64,000 nucleotides of DNA, from NCBI RefSeq assembly GCF_049674955.1, contig NZ_CP187232.1:7068001-7132000 (forward strand), written 5' to 3'. Made by a program: the position numbers and the translations under genes. Origin of the DNA: Sphaerisporangium viridialbum (GTDB taxonomy: Bacteria > Actinomycetota > Actinomycetes > Streptosporangiales > Streptosporangiaceae). The stretch's first letter is position 1. Each line of letters opens with the position of its first letter. Below the pieces are notes generated by a model. The model saw only the letters and a list, made by a program, of their open reading frames with translations, did not search any database and was not told the origin of the DNA. This document shows, in pieces, positions 49,637-58,820 of this stretch.

Positions 49637-50230
49637 ATGGATCCCATGGACGCTGCGTCGGTGGCATTCCTCCGCGAGGTGCTCTCCACGACCGGGTGGG
49701 TCGAGCGCACCCGCGACTTCGGGCTCTCCCTCCGCTCCACGCGCACCCCCGGCGGGCTGCTGGTGGTCGGCACCCCCGACGAGGAGCCGTGGCACCTGGC
49801 CGCGCACCTCGGCGACGAGGCCCGCGTCTCAGGGCTCGCGCAGCTCGCGCCCACGCTCGTCCGCTGGTCCCCGCCGCCGGGGGCCCCGCCGCACCTGGCG
49901 GTGGGCATCGACCGCATCGAGGCGGCGCGCCGGGGCGAGACCCTGTTCGTCGTCTCGGAGCGGAAGGCCCCGGTGCCGCTGCTCGAACGCGTCGACGACG
50001 CCAGGCGCACGGGGGCGACGATCCTCGCCCTCGACGGCGGCGACCCCGAGCTGGAGGGCCTGGCCCACGACGCGCTCGCGGTGCCGCCCGAGGACGGCCT
50101 GTTCACCTTCGACGCCGCCCAGCATCTGGTGAGCATGGCCGCCGGCGAGGGCTCGCCCTCGCGCACCCGGCTCCTCGACCGGCTGGCCCGGCTCGCCGAG
50201 CGCATCACTGGCCCCCGCGTCACCGACTGA
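49637..50230 (+). CDS. Conserved hypothetical protein
   Basis: A 197-residue protein conserved in actinomycetes by look (short, no signal). The core LLVVGTPDEEPWHLAAHLGDEAR and TILALDGGDPELEGLAHDALAVPP resemble sugar-isomerase (SIS)-type strands, but no SIS active-site motif is complete. ATG 49637 or 49646. Stands between two divergent units. Confidence 0.65.
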   Translation: MDPMDAASVAFLREVLSTTGWVERTRDFGLSLRSTRTPGGLLVVGTPDEEPWHLAAHLGDEARVSGLAQLAPTLVRWSPPPGAPPHLAVGIDRIEAARRGETLFVVSERKAPVPLLERVDDARRTGATILALDGGDPELEGLAHDALAVPPEDGLFTFDAAQHLVSMAAGEGSPSRTRLLDRLARLAERITGPRVTD

Positions 50231-50263
50231 GCCCGGTCTCCTTCACCGGCTGAGACCGGGCTC
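50229..50263. terminator. Hairpin overlapping the stop of gene 49637
   Basis: GAGCCCGGTCTC (50229-50240) and GAGACCGGGCTC (50252-50263) form a perfect 12-base stem with an 11-base loop; the stem starts within the TGA stop. Confidence 0.8.
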
Positions 50264-50478
50264 CCCCGGGCACGCCGGGGAGCGAAACGTCAACCGCGAG
50301 AGGACGGGCTTCCGCTCGCTTCTGAACCCTGACCCCCCGCTTCGCATCCCTGCTCCGGGGCCTCGGAGCCCGTCCTGAGCACGGGCGTAGCGTGAGAACA
50401 GAGGTGGTCACGGGGGCTCCGCGCGACGACTGCCGGCGTCTCGGCGCCGGAGCCGGCACACACGGAAGGACACCGACG

Positions 50479-50802
50479 ATGAACGATCCACGCTTGGCGA
50501 TCAGAGCCACTCCGGTACGCGGCATCGCCGTGAGACGACGGCCCGGCGTCGCCTGGACCGCCGGGCAGCTGAGGACGGCTCTGCAGTGCCTGCCCGACGA
50601 CACGCCTATCGCCGCCCGCGTGGCGGCCACGGACGAGGGCTTCACCGACAGGCAGGTCGTGACGGGGGTCGACTTCGGCCTCGGCGCGTGGGAGGACAGG
50701 CGCGACGGCGAGCCCGTCATCGTGTTCGTCCTGCAGTGCGAGTGGCCCGTCCGCTCGCCCGTGCCCCGGCAGAGGCCCGACCGCTCCGGGCCGGCCGGGT
50801 GA
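50479..50802 (+). CDS. DUF6225-like small protein
   Basis: A 107-residue protein with WTAGQLRTALQCLPDDTPIAARVA and DRQVVTGVDFGLGAWED, the pattern that I associate with DUF6225 proteins of actinomycetes (from memory). ATG 50479 has GGAAGGA 8 bases before it. No catalytic motif or membrane helix is present. Function unknown. Confidence 0.6.
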   Translation: MNDPRLAIRATPVRGIAVRRRPGVAWTAGQLRTALQCLPDDTPIAARVAATDEGFTDRQVVTGVDFGLGAWEDRRDGEPVIVFVLQCEWPVRSPVPRQRPDRSGPAG

Positions 50803-50982
50803 CAGGGCAGCGTCGGCCGGCGCGAACGGTGGCACCCCTCCATACAGACGAGCTTCCGCATGGATTAAGGTGAGTTTACTTGTGCTTTACGGTCGTACGC
50901 CGGGATTATGTACTTATGTATGCTTCACCTAATGCTTGTCCTGAAATAGGGCATTCAATCCCGTTAAGTAGGGCCTGAGGTC

Positions 50983-51258
50983 GTGTCTCTCCTTCTCGAA
51001 GTCCTTGGCATGCTCGGCGCCGGGGCGCTCCTCTACGCCTACGCGATGCTGTCGATGCGGAAGATGTCGGGCGACAGCCTCGTGTACCAGCTCATCAACC
51101 TGGGCGGCGCGGTCGCGCTGATGGTCAACTCGGCCGCGCACTTCGCCTGGCCCTCGGCGGTGCTGAACTTCATCTGGAGCGGCATCGGGCTGTTCGCCCT
51201 GTGGCGGCTCGCCACCACGCGACCGTGGAGACGCCGCCGGCTGCCGGACAGCCCGTAG
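50983..51258 (+). CDS. CBU_0592-like small membrane protein
   Basis: A 91-residue protein beginning at GTG 50983. Three hydrophobic helices (LLEVLGMLGAGALLYAYAML, DSLVYQLINLGGAVALMVNS, AVLNFIWSGIGLFALWRL) form the CBU_0592 fold, related to SWEET/PQ-loop-type small membrane proteins. Its upstream 180 bases (50803-50982) are AT-rich with no gene and presumably contain its promoter. Confidence 0.75.
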   Translation: MSLLLEVLGMLGAGALLYAYAMLSMRKMSGDSLVYQLINLGGAVALMVNSAAHFAWPSAVLNFIWSGIGLFALWRLATTRPWRRRRLPDSP

Positions 51259-51261
51259 AGG

Positions 51262-51444
51262 CTAGTCGCCGTCCCACTCCTTGTCCTCCTCGCGCCAGGC
51301 CTTGTTGCGCGCGGCGGCCGTCTGCAGCGCGGCCGCCGCCTCGTCCCGCGTGGCATACGGCCCGAGGCGGTCCTTGTTGGGGCAGCCCTTGTCGGGCTCG
51401 ACCGCCATGTGCTTCAGGCAGAACCACCAATGCTCGTCACTCAT
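51262..51444 (-). CDS. Small conserved hypothetical protein
   Basis: A 60-residue protein: EHWWFCLKHMAVEPDKGCPNKDRLGPYATRDEA, with two cysteines that may bind metal in a WFCLKH...GCPNKDRLGP arrangement. Similar small proteins occur next to methionine aminopeptidase genes in actinomycetes, as here. It converges on the CBU_0592-like gene. Confidence 0.75.
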   Translation of the reverse strand: MSDEHWWFCLKHMAVEPDKGCPNKDRLGPYATRDEAAAALQTAAARNKAWREEDKEWDGD

Positions 51445-51547
51445 GTGCCCTCCTCGCCCGGCGGCCGAAAGGATGACATCCGAAACGCCCGCCGCGCTCG
51501 TTCTCAGGCCAGATCCTGCCCCCGTGGAGCCGAACTAGACTTGGCGC

Positions 51548-52396
51548 ATGACGACACTGCTCCGGCCAGGACGGCTCTCGCCCCCACGCAAGGTTCCCGC
51601 CCACATCGAGCGCCCGGAGTATGTCGGCCGCAAGGAGCCCCGCAGGGGCGAGTCCGACGTCCAGACGCCCGAGACGATCGAGCGCATGCGCGTCGCCGGG
51701 CGCATCGCCGCCCAGGCGCTGGAGGAGGTCGGCAGGCACGTCGCCCCCGGCGTGACCACCGACGAGCTCGACCGCATCGGCCACGAGTTCCTGTGCGACC
51801 ACGGCGCCTACCCCTCGACTCTCGGCTACCGGGGCTATCCCAAGTCGCTCTGCACCTCGATCAACGAGGTCATCTGCCACGGCATCCCCGACGACACCGT
51901 GCTGAACGACGGCGACATCGTCAACATCGACATCACCGGCTACATCGGCGGCGTCCACGGTGACACCGACGCCACCTTCCTGGTCGGAGAGGTCGACGAG
52001 GAGTCGCGGCTGCTCGTCGAGCGCACCCGCGAGGCGATGATGCGCGCGATCAAGGCGGTGGCCCCAGGGCGCCAGCTCAACATCGTCGGCAGGGTCATCG
52101 CGGCGTACGCCAAGCGGTTCGGCTACGGCGTGGTCCGCGACTTCACCGGCCACGGCATCTCGACGTCGTTCCACTCCGGGCTGATCGTGCCGCACTACGA
52201 CGACCCGTCCCTGTCGGTGACGCTGGTGCCCGGCATGACCTTCACGATCGAGCCCATGCTCACCCTCGGCACCATCGAGTACGACGTCTGGGCCGACGGC
52301 TGGACCGCCGTGACCAAGGACCGCAAGCGCACCGCCCAGTTCGAGCACACGATCGTCGTCACCGACACGGGCAGCGAGATCCTCACCCTCCCGTGA
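51548..52396 (+). CDS. map: Type I methionine aminopeptidase
   Basis: A 282-residue metalloprotease removing the N-terminal Met of nascent proteins. The five metal ligands are visible as D in DIVNIDITG, D in HGDTDATF, H in TGHGISTSF, E in FTIEPML and E in QFEHTI. A 40-residue N-terminal extension (RPEYVGRKEPRRG) with a PxxP-like segment matches the longer MapB/MetAP1c class of actinobacteria. ATG 51548. Confidence 0.95.
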   Translation: MTTLLRPGRLSPPRKVPAHIERPEYVGRKEPRRGESDVQTPETIERMRVAGRIAAQALEEVGRHVAPGVTTDELDRIGHEFLCDHGAYPSTLGYRGYPKSLCTSINEVICHGIPDDTVLNDGDIVNIDITGYIGGVHGDTDATFLVGEVDEESRLLVERTREAMMRAIKAVAPGRQLNIVGRVIAAYAKRFGYGVVRDFTGHGISTSFHSGLIVPHYDDPSLSVTLVPGMTFTIEPMLTLGTIEYDVWADGWTAVTKDRKRTAQFEHTIVVTDTGSEILTLP

Positions 52397-52421
52397 CCTC
52401 CCGGCCGGGCCGAGGCTCCGG

Positions 52422-54365
52422 CTAGAGGTAGAGGAACCACCAGACCAGGAGCACGGCGGCCGTGACGGCCGGCACGGCGGCGCGCACCCTGAACCTGGTG
52501 CGGGCGAGCACGGCCACGCTCAGCACGGCAGAGAGCACCGCGAGCGTGCCGTACCACGTCACGGCGGAGGGGATGCCCACGGCGAGGGCGGTCTCGTTGG
52601 ACCTCGCCACGCTGTAGACGCCGACGGCCGCGAACAACGTGAACGCCACCCCGGCCAGGCCGGCGACCGTCGTGAGGGCCACCACCGGGGAGACCGCTCT
52701 GGCGGCGCGCCGCCGTGCCAGCACCGTCACCCCCGCCCCGAGCTGCACGGCCGAGGTCAGGAAGAACAGCACGAACGGGATGAGCAGCCACCAGGCTCCC
52801 GTGCTCACCCGGTAGACGGCCGGGGTGAGGTGGAACTCCCCCGGACGCCAGACCTGGTAGGCCGCCTGGCGCGGGTCGCAGGGCGCCGCCGTGGCGCTGG
52901 GGGCGGCGACGAACGCCGAGATCGTCTGGCGCCCGCAGCGGCTCGACAGGAAGACCGCGTGCCCCACTCCCGCGAACTCCGCGAAGCGCGCGCCGGGCAG
53001 GGCCTGGGAGGCGGCCTTGGCGCGCCCGGGCGGCGTGGCCGGGTCGTACTCCCCGCCCACGACCAGCACCGGAGCCGCCGAGACGCTCGCGGCCGGCACC
53101 GCGGGCGCGGCGGCCGAGCGAGGCAGCCCCCACGCGGCGCAGACGGCCTGGTCGGCGGTCACGGTGAACTGCCGGGGGTGCCCCTGGTCGGCGAAGGTGT
53201 TGAAGGGCGCCTCGTCCTGGCACATCACGGCGTAGTAGAGGCCGAACTCGTGCGACAGCAGCCCGCCCCCCACCTGGTCGGCCAGCATCCGCAACGGGCG
53301 CAGGTCCCCCTCGGCCACCCCGTCGACCAGCGCGGGGACGACGGGCAGGACGTCCACCTCGTGCATGGCCTCGGTCAGGATCGTGGCCACGTCGTCGCCG
53401 GTGAGGCGCAGGGTGACCGGACGGCCGGTGAGCGGGTCGGTCGTGTCGACCGGGGCGGGACGCTCGTTGAGGCGGGTGACCATCGTGGCGAAGCGGCCGG
53501 GAAGCCCCGGCCACCTGCCGCCGAGCCTCGACAGGGCGCTCGCCAGGTCGGCTCGGGCCTCGTCGTAGTGGCGGGACTGCGCGGGCCAGAAGGAGTCCAG
53601 GACCACAGAACGCGTGCCCGCGGGGTCGGCGGTCGCGGCGGCCAGCATCGACCGGGTGGAGTAGCTCACGCCGAACAGGTTCCACTGGTCGTACCCGAGC
53701 GCGCGCCGCAGGTCGGCGACGTCGGCCGCGATCTCCTTGGTGACGTATCCGCGCAGGTCGACGCCCTGCCGGGTGAGCCGGTCTCGGCAGGCCCCGGCGC
53801 CCGCGGCGATCTCGGCCCGCTCGGCGGGGTCGCCGGTCTGGCCGGGCAGCGCCAGCGCGCCGACGAGGGCCCGGGCGATCTCGGGACAGTCGAGGCGCGG
53901 CCGCGACCACCGGCTGCCCCGCTGCTCGATCACGACGACGTCCCGGTCACGGCCGAGGAGCATGTCGGTGAGGTAGCCGGTGAGCTGGATCGAGGCGGAG
54001 CCCGGGCCGCCGCTGGTGTAGACGACCGGATCGGGCTTGCGGTCGGCCGCCGCCGAGCGGTGAACGGCGTAGCCGACGCGGATCTCCCGGCTCGCCGGGA
54101 CGTCCCTGCGCTCCGGCACCACCAGGTAGCCGCAGCGGGTGCCGGACGGCACGGCCACCGGGCAGGGGTGATCCTCCAGCCGCGGCGCGGCCCCGTCACC
54201 GGCGGTGGCCGCGACCGGTCCCCCATCCGCCATGGCGGGCCACGCCACCAGCATCAGGGCCAGGGCCAGGGCCGCCACGCCGGCCGTCCGCCACACCCCT
54301 GCCCGCCAGCCCGGCCCCGGATGGGCACGGACGACCCCGGTGGACGCCGGGAGCACGCGGGTCAC
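52422..54365 (-). CDS. Membrane alpha/beta hydrolase with TAP-like C-terminal domain
   Basis: A 647-residue protein, start GTG 54365. A signal peptide/anchor (AALALALMLVAWPAMA) is followed by the secreted-tripeptidase-like region PCPVAVPSGTRCGYLVVPERR, the hydrolase elbow GVSYST (Ser nucleophile), the TAP-like part with LVVGGEYDPATPP (Asp) and GVGHAVFLS (His). After about residue 525 come four hydrophobic helices to the C-terminus (WLLIPFVLFFLTSAVQLGAG...), so the enzyme is held in the membrane facing out. Usual elbow is GxSYGT; Ser at the fifth position is still small, so activity is plausible. Confidence 0.85.
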   Translation of the reverse strand: MTRVLPASTGVVRAHPGPGWRAGVWRTAGVAALALALMLVAWPAMADGGPVAATAGDGAAPRLEDHPCPVAVPSGTRCGYLVVPERRDVPASREIRVGYAVHRSAAADRKPDPVVYTSGGPGSASIQLTGYLTDMLLGRDRDVVVIEQRGSRWSRPRLDCPEIARALVGALALPGQTGDPAERAEIAAGAGACRDRLTRQGVDLRGYVTKEIAADVADLRRALGYDQWNLFGVSYSTRSMLAAATADPAGTRSVVLDSFWPAQSRHYDEARADLASALSRLGGRWPGLPGRFATMVTRLNERPAPVDTTDPLTGRPVTLRLTGDDVATILTEAMHEVDVLPVVPALVDGVAEGDLRPLRMLADQVGGGLLSHEFGLYYAVMCQDEAPFNTFADQGHPRQFTVTADQAVCAAWGLPRSAAAPAVPAASVSAAPVLVVGGEYDPATPPGRAKAASQALPGARFAEFAGVGHAVFLSSRCGRQTISAFVAAPSATAAPCDPRQAAYQVWRPGEFHLTPAVYRVSTGAWWLLIPFVLFFLTSAVQLGAGVTVLARRRAARAVSPVVALTTVAGLAGVAFTLFAAVGVYSVARSNETALAVGIPSAVTWYGTLAVLSAVLSVAVLARTRFRVRAAVPAVTAAVLLVWWFLYL

Positions 54366-54674
54366 GTGGCGGCTCCAGCGGCCGGACGACGAATGACGAT
54401 CACTGTTCCTGCTCCGTCCGCCGGGGGTCTCACGCAGGTCGCCTCACGACACTAGTGCTGATCGCGAAGGCGGCAGGCGAGCACCTGCCCCCGGCGTGGC
54501 GCTCCTAACGGCCCCCGCGGGGCGCCCGTGAGGTGCGGTCGCAGGGATCGGCGGCCGGGCGGGCCGCCCCACGGGGCCGTGCACCGCGCGGGGGCAGACG
54601 CGGCGGGCGCTGATCTTCTACGCTCGGCATCCCACCACCTACGGCGCGAGAGCTCGCCATATGAGGAGAAGCGC

Positions 54675-56363
54675 GTGGACGACTTCCAGCCGGCGACGAC
54701 CGCCGAGCACCTGCTCTGGCTGCTCGCCCAGCACGGCGTCGAGCATCTCTTCCTCAACCCCGGCACCGACTCCGCCCCGCTCCAGGAGGCGGTCGCCACG
54801 CTCGCCAAGGCGGACGTCGCCATCCCGAAGATCATCACCTGCTCGTTCGAGTCGGTGGCCCTCGCGGCCGCGCACGGCTACTGGCAGGTGACCCGCCGCC
54901 CGCAGTGCGTCTTCGTCCATGTGGACGTGGGCACGCAGAACCTCGGCGCCATGATGCACAACGCGCTGCGCGACCGCGCCGGAGTGATCGTCATCGCGGG
55001 CAAGACCCCGTACGCCGAGGAGCCGGGCTCCCCCGGCGGGCGCTCGCACGTCATCCACTGGCAGCAGGACGTGCCCGACCAGGCAGGCACGGTGCGCGGT
55101 TACGCCAAGTGGGTCGTGGAGGTCACCCGGCCCGCCATGCTGGCCCGCGCGATCGGCCGCGCGGTGCAGGTGGCGACGGGCGGCCTGCCGGGCCCGGCGT
55201 ACCTCATGGTCTCCCGTGACGTGCTCATGGACCCGCCCGCGCGCGAGCTCGGCCGCACCACCGGGTACGCCGTCCCCCGCCCTCCGGCGGCCGACGCCGA
55301 CACCGTGCGGTGGATCGCCGAGCGGCTGGTGGAGGCCGAGCGGCCCCTGCTCATCACCGCGAAGGCCGGGCGGCGTCCCGAGGGCTTCCTTTCGGTCACG
55401 CGCCTCGCCGACCTGGCCGGGGTGCGGGTCATCGACGTCGCGGAGAGCGGATGCCTCAACATCTCGAAGTCCCACCCGATGAACCTCCTGGCGGCGGCCG
55501 ACGGGCAGCGGGCGGTCGAGGAGGCAGACCTGATCCTCGTCGTGGACGCCGACGTGCCGTGGATCCCGAGGTTCACCCGGCCGCGGGACGGCGCCACGAT
55601 CGTCCACATCGACCCGGACCCGCTGAAGACCGACATGCCGATGTGGACGTTCCCCGCCGACGTGGCCGTGACCGCCGACGGCGTCACCGCGCTCGGCCAG
55701 ATCGTCGAGCGCCTTGAGGAGATGGGCCACGCCATGCCGCCCGCGGGACGGCCGGAAGCGGCGCCCGTCGCCGCGGGCACGGCCCCCACGGACGGGCCGA
55801 TCACCCCGTACGAGGTGGTCACCGCCCTGAACGACGTGCTACGCGCGGACGACCTCGTCGTGGAGGAGGCCGTGACCAACGCCCGCGTCCTGCACGAGGT
55901 GCTGGACCGCAGCCGTCCCGCCACGTTGTACGGCACGGGGACTCCGGGGCTCGGCTGGGGGCTCGGCGGAGCGGTCGGGGTCAGCCTGGCCTCGCCGGGG
56001 AGCCGGGTGGTGGCCGTGCTCGGCGACGGCGGCTTCATGTTCGGCGTGCCGACGGCCGCGCTGTGCCTCGCCGCCGAGGCGAACGCCCCGATCATGGCGG
56101 TCGTACTGAACAACGACGGCTACCGTGCGAGCAGGCTGCCCGTCTTCGAGCTCTTCCCCGATGGGCTCTCGGCCACCCGGGGCGACGCCGAGGGCACTCG
56201 GTTCGTCGCGCCACCCGACCTCGCGGCGGTGGCACGCGCCTGCCACGCCCACGGCGAGACCGTCACCGACCGGGCCGAACTGGTCTCCGCGCTCCGGCGA
56301 GGGCTGGACGCCGTCGAGTCGGGCCGGTCCGCGGTCGTGGACGTGCGCATCACCCGCGACTGA
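54675..56363 (+). CDS. Thiamine diphosphate-dependent enzyme, acetolactate-synthase-like family
   Basis: A 562-residue ThDP enzyme starting at GTG 54675 behind AGGAGAAGC. N-terminal Pyr domain: EHLLWLLAQHGVEHLFLNPG, catalytic Glu in ITCSFESVALAAAHGY; central domain with IIVVDADVPWIP; C-terminal PP domain: VVAVLGDGGFMFGVP, ending in NNDGY (Mg/ThDP motif GDG-x-NN). The branch includes benzoylformate decarboxylase-, sulfoacetaldehyde- and acetolactate-type enzymes, not easy to separate. No acetolactate small subunit is nearby, so ordinary branched-chain amino-acid synthesis is unlikely. Confidence 0.85.
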   Translation: MDDFQPATTAEHLLWLLAQHGVEHLFLNPGTDSAPLQEAVATLAKADVAIPKIITCSFESVALAAAHGYWQVTRRPQCVFVHVDVGTQNLGAMMHNALRDRAGVIVIAGKTPYAEEPGSPGGRSHVIHWQQDVPDQAGTVRGYAKWVVEVTRPAMLARAIGRAVQVATGGLPGPAYLMVSRDVLMDPPARELGRTTGYAVPRPPAADADTVRWIAERLVEAERPLLITAKAGRRPEGFLSVTRLADLAGVRVIDVAESGCLNISKSHPMNLLAAADGQRAVEEADLILVVDADVPWIPRFTRPRDGATIVHIDPDPLKTDMPMWTFPADVAVTADGVTALGQIVERLEEMGHAMPPAGRPEAAPVAAGTAPTDGPITPYEVVTALNDVLRADDLVVEEAVTNARVLHEVLDRSRPATLYGTGTPGLGWGLGGAVGVSLASPGSRVVAVLGDGGFMFGVPTAALCLAAEANAPIMAVVLNNDGYRASRLPVFELFPDGLSATRGDAEGTRFVAPPDLAAVARACHAHGETVTDRAELVSALRRGLDAVESGRSAVVDVRITRD

Positions 56364-56393
56364 CCGCCTGTACGTCCGCGCGCCCCCGCCGTG

Positions 56394-56433
56394 CGTCCGT
56401 TTCGCCACCCCCCGCCTGGCGGCGAAACGGACG
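56394..56433. terminator. Hairpin between convergent genes
   Basis: CGTCCGTTTCGCC (56394-56406) and GGCGAAACGGACG (56421-56433) are exact 13-base complements with a 14-base loop. It lies between the ThDP enzyme stop and the leftward gene's stop at 56451. Confidence 0.85.
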
Positions 56434-56450
56434 TACGGCCCTGGGGGAGC

Positions 56451-56966
56451 TCAGCGCCGGCTCACCGCGCCGACCCGGGCGAGCCCGCAGGCGCGCTCGC
56501 CGCCGAGTGCCGCCCGCGACAGGGCCCGGAACACCCTCTGGCGCCGCCTGAGCAGCTTCGCCGGGTTACGCGGCAGTCCCAGCCTCATGTAAAGGACATT
56601 GGTGGACGACGCGCCGAGGCCTCCGACCTCGGGAAACCGGATGACGGCGACCTCCTCGGCGCGGCCGGTCACCCGGCAGCCCGCCGAGCCGGGAAGCCCG
56701 CGGAACTCGAAACCCATCACTCCCGCCCTGCACGCGAACGCGAACCGCCATCCGTCGCCGGCCGGCACCACTCGCGCGGCCGTTCCCGCGATTCTCTCCC
56801 ACGCCGTCAGACCGGCCTCCGCCGCGATCTCCGCTGCCCTTTCCGGAGTGAGCGGGAAATCGCCGGCGACGGACTCCAGCGCCTCACTCCCCTGGCGGTT
56901 CTTCCAGGAGAACCTTATTCCGGAAAACAGCAGGACCACGAGGATGGCAATGGTCAACCCCTCCAT
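56451..56966 (-). CDS. Hypothetical protein with N-terminal membrane anchor
   Basis: A 171-residue protein; ATG 56966 (MEGLTIAILVVLLFSGIRF) has AAGGAG 7 bases upstream. One hydrophobic helix at residues 3-18 is followed by a soluble domain (FPLTPERAAEIAAEAGLTAWERI, VVPAGDGWRFAFACRAGVMGFEFRGLPG, EVAVIRFPEVGG). No known family. Alone in its transcript. Confidence 0.65.
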   Translation of the reverse strand: MEGLTIAILVVLLFSGIRFSWKNRQGSEALESVAGDFPLTPERAAEIAAEAGLTAWERIAGTAARVVPAGDGWRFAFACRAGVMGFEFRGLPGSAGCRVTGRAEEVAVIRFPEVGGLGASSTNVLYMRLGLPRNPAKLLRRRQRVFRALSRAALGGERACGLARVGAVSRR

Positions 56967-57257
56967 AGCCGGCTCCTTGCCCGCGCCCGTACCGGATACC
57001 GCTTCGCGCGACCGCCGCTCGCGCCGGAAAGCGGCCAGGTACCGACAAATCCCACCCTCTTGACATAAGGACAATATCCGCACTGATCAGCCAAAGTGCA
57101 CACATCTACGGTGGGTTTTCGGCGGGCAGGTGCCAGTACTAAGTACTACCCGCGTTCAGCGGGTGAGCCTTCGCCGACCGTGGGTGACGGGAATGGCCGA
57201 TTACAGGCCCGGCGGAAAGGCCTGAAGCGCGCCGGAAGCCGCCCTTGTTAAGTCTCG

Positions 57258-57304
57258 AACGTGCAGCTGCACGTTTATTGCGGACCTGCCGCAACAAACG
57301 TGCA
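57258..57304. promoter_or_regulatory. Overlapping palindrome and long inverted repeat
   Basis: 57258-57275 (AACGTGCAGCTGCACGTT) is a perfect 18-base palindrome. The right half joins a longer inverted repeat: 57268-57283 pairs with 57289-57304 (15 of 16, one G-T type mismatch) across a 5-base loop. This gives three copies of an AACGTGCA core in alternate orientation. It lies about 65-110 bases past the LuxR gene's stop (57369) and may be a terminator or a regulator-binding site. Confidence 0.65.
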
Positions 57305-57368
57305 CGCGGCGGGCAGCGGCATTCCCGGGTCGTACAGTGGGTATCTACCATGCCGCCGCCGGGCGTCA

Positions 57369-58379
57369 CTAGTCGAAGAAATGCTCCAGCCGCGCCGCGA
57401 TACCCGAACGCTGTTCCACCCCGAGTTTCCGCAATATACGGGAGACGTGGCCTTTGATGGTCGACTCGGTGACGAAAACCCGCGCCGCGATCTCCTTGTT
57501 CGTCAGCCCTCCGCGGGCGATCAGAAAGGCGATCTCCCTTTCCTTGGAGGACAGCGAGTTGAGGAGGTTCTCCGCGTGGACCGACGGCCGCGAGATGATG
57601 TCCATCGTCTTGGTCTGGCCCTGCTCGCACTGCTGCCGCAGCTCCGTGACCAGGCGCACCAGCTCGCGCTCGCCCGCCGGGACGGCCCCTTCGATCGCGC
57701 AGATCCGCGTGTGGATGCCGGCGAGGATCTCCGAGACGTCCTGGACCACCTCGGCGACCGAGGGCTGGTCGTTCTCGGCCGCGCCGTCCACGGGCGCCGC
57801 CAGCTCCTTGCGGTTGAGGTCGTCCTCCCGCTCCCGGGCCAGCACGGTCGTGACGGACCTCGCCGTCCACTCGAAGGCCCGCACGTGCTCGTCGGTGTAG
57901 GAGTTGCTCTTGTAGGTCTGGATGGACGCGAGGCCGATCACCTCGGGCATGCCGTCCCTCGTCTCGAACAGCGGGATCGTGATGGCGTCGGCCGAGACCC
58001 GCTCCTCGTCGCCGAAGGAGATGCCGCGGTGCAGCAGCAGGCCGTTGTCACTGGCGAAGGTGTACGGGCGCCGGTGCGCGAGGATCCACGCGGCCTGCCC
58101 CTTCGGCCCGTACCCGAAGACCTCCGGAGGGATGTACCTCTTGATGGCCATGGTGTCGTCGAAGGTGTACGGGTAGACGATCTTCCGGCCTTCCCGGTAG
58201 AACCCGACGTAGAACGCCTCCACGCAGCAGATCGTGCTCATGGCGAAGCGCCAGTAGTCGAACAGGGCGTGATGGTTGCCCATGCGCGCGCGGAGCCCCC
58301 GGTCGGCCTGGCTCAAGGCCGCGGCCACGTCCGGCGAGAACCCGTAGCTCGAACGAGGCACCGACACCCGTCCTCCCAT
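57369..58379 (-). CDS. LuxR-family regulator with GAF-like sensor
   Basis: A 336-residue regulator. Residues about 25-200 form a GAF-like module (DYWRFAMSTICCVEAFYVGFYREG, GISFGDEERVSADAITIPLFETRDGMPEVIGLASIQ) with CC in the middle, possibly for ligand or redox. A coiled linker follows, then the C-terminal LuxR HTH (LNSLSSKEREIAFLIARGGLTNKEIAARVFVTESTIKGHVSRILRKLGV, about 270-330). ATG 58379 is chosen over upstream ATGs (58469) on the basis of a GAGGG-type site. No cognate kinase is adjacent. Divergent from the XRE gene at 58821. Confidence 0.85.
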   Translation of the reverse strand: MGGRVSVPRSSYGFSPDVAAALSQADRGLRARMGNHHALFDYWRFAMSTICCVEAFYVGFYREGRKIVYPYTFDDTMAIKRYIPPEVFGYGPKGQAAWILAHRRPYTFASDNGLLLHRGISFGDEERVSADAITIPLFETRDGMPEVIGLASIQTYKSNSYTDEHVRAFEWTARSVTTVLAREREDDLNRKELAAPVDGAAENDQPSVAEVVQDVSEILAGIHTRICAIEGAVPAGERELVRLVTELRQQCEQGQTKTMDIISRPSVHAENLLNSLSSKEREIAFLIARGGLTNKEIAARVFVTESTIKGHVSRILRKLGVEQRSGIAARLEHFFD

Positions 58380-58820
58380 GCCTGACCCTCGGCGTCCTGA
58401 AGACCCACTGCCCAAAAAACGCGGGGGGTAGCTGTGAGCTTTACTGACTGACGCCCGTCTCGTCATCATTTCAGCCGATCTGGTGCCATTAAGAGATCAT
58501 CCCGCGCCCGCCCAGTAGCGGGACGACGTGGGAAGGCGACCTCCAGCAGGCTCCTCACCTGGGTCAATGCGCTCTTGTTATAACGCGGCGACCAGGGGTC
58601 ACGATGGATCCGAAAGGTCACGCTCCGCACACCCTGACGCGCGAAAGATATGCCGGAGTCAAGGCGGCAGGGCCGGTGTCACGGCCTTTCGCGCACAATG
58701 CGCGGGCGTCCGCCATCCATTACCTTTGGTAGCCGAACAGCTACACGGAGGAGTTCTCTCCCGCGTGGAACGGTCGTCGCCTGCCGCGACATCCCCCGAG
58801 GCCGGAGCGAGGAGCTTGAA
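58380..58820. other. Intergenic region between divergent LuxR and XRE genes
   Basis: 440 bases with no supported gene. It should hold both promoters; AT-richer patches occur near 58470-58500 and 58570-58590 (TTGTTATAAC). No dyad as clear as that of module 1 (14412-14433) was found by eye. Confidence 0.4.

Noticed and set aside
50860..50935. IdeR/DtxR-like box (TTAAGGTGAGTTTACTT)
   Set aside because: Only a weak match to the 19-base consensus, with no iron-related gene beside it.
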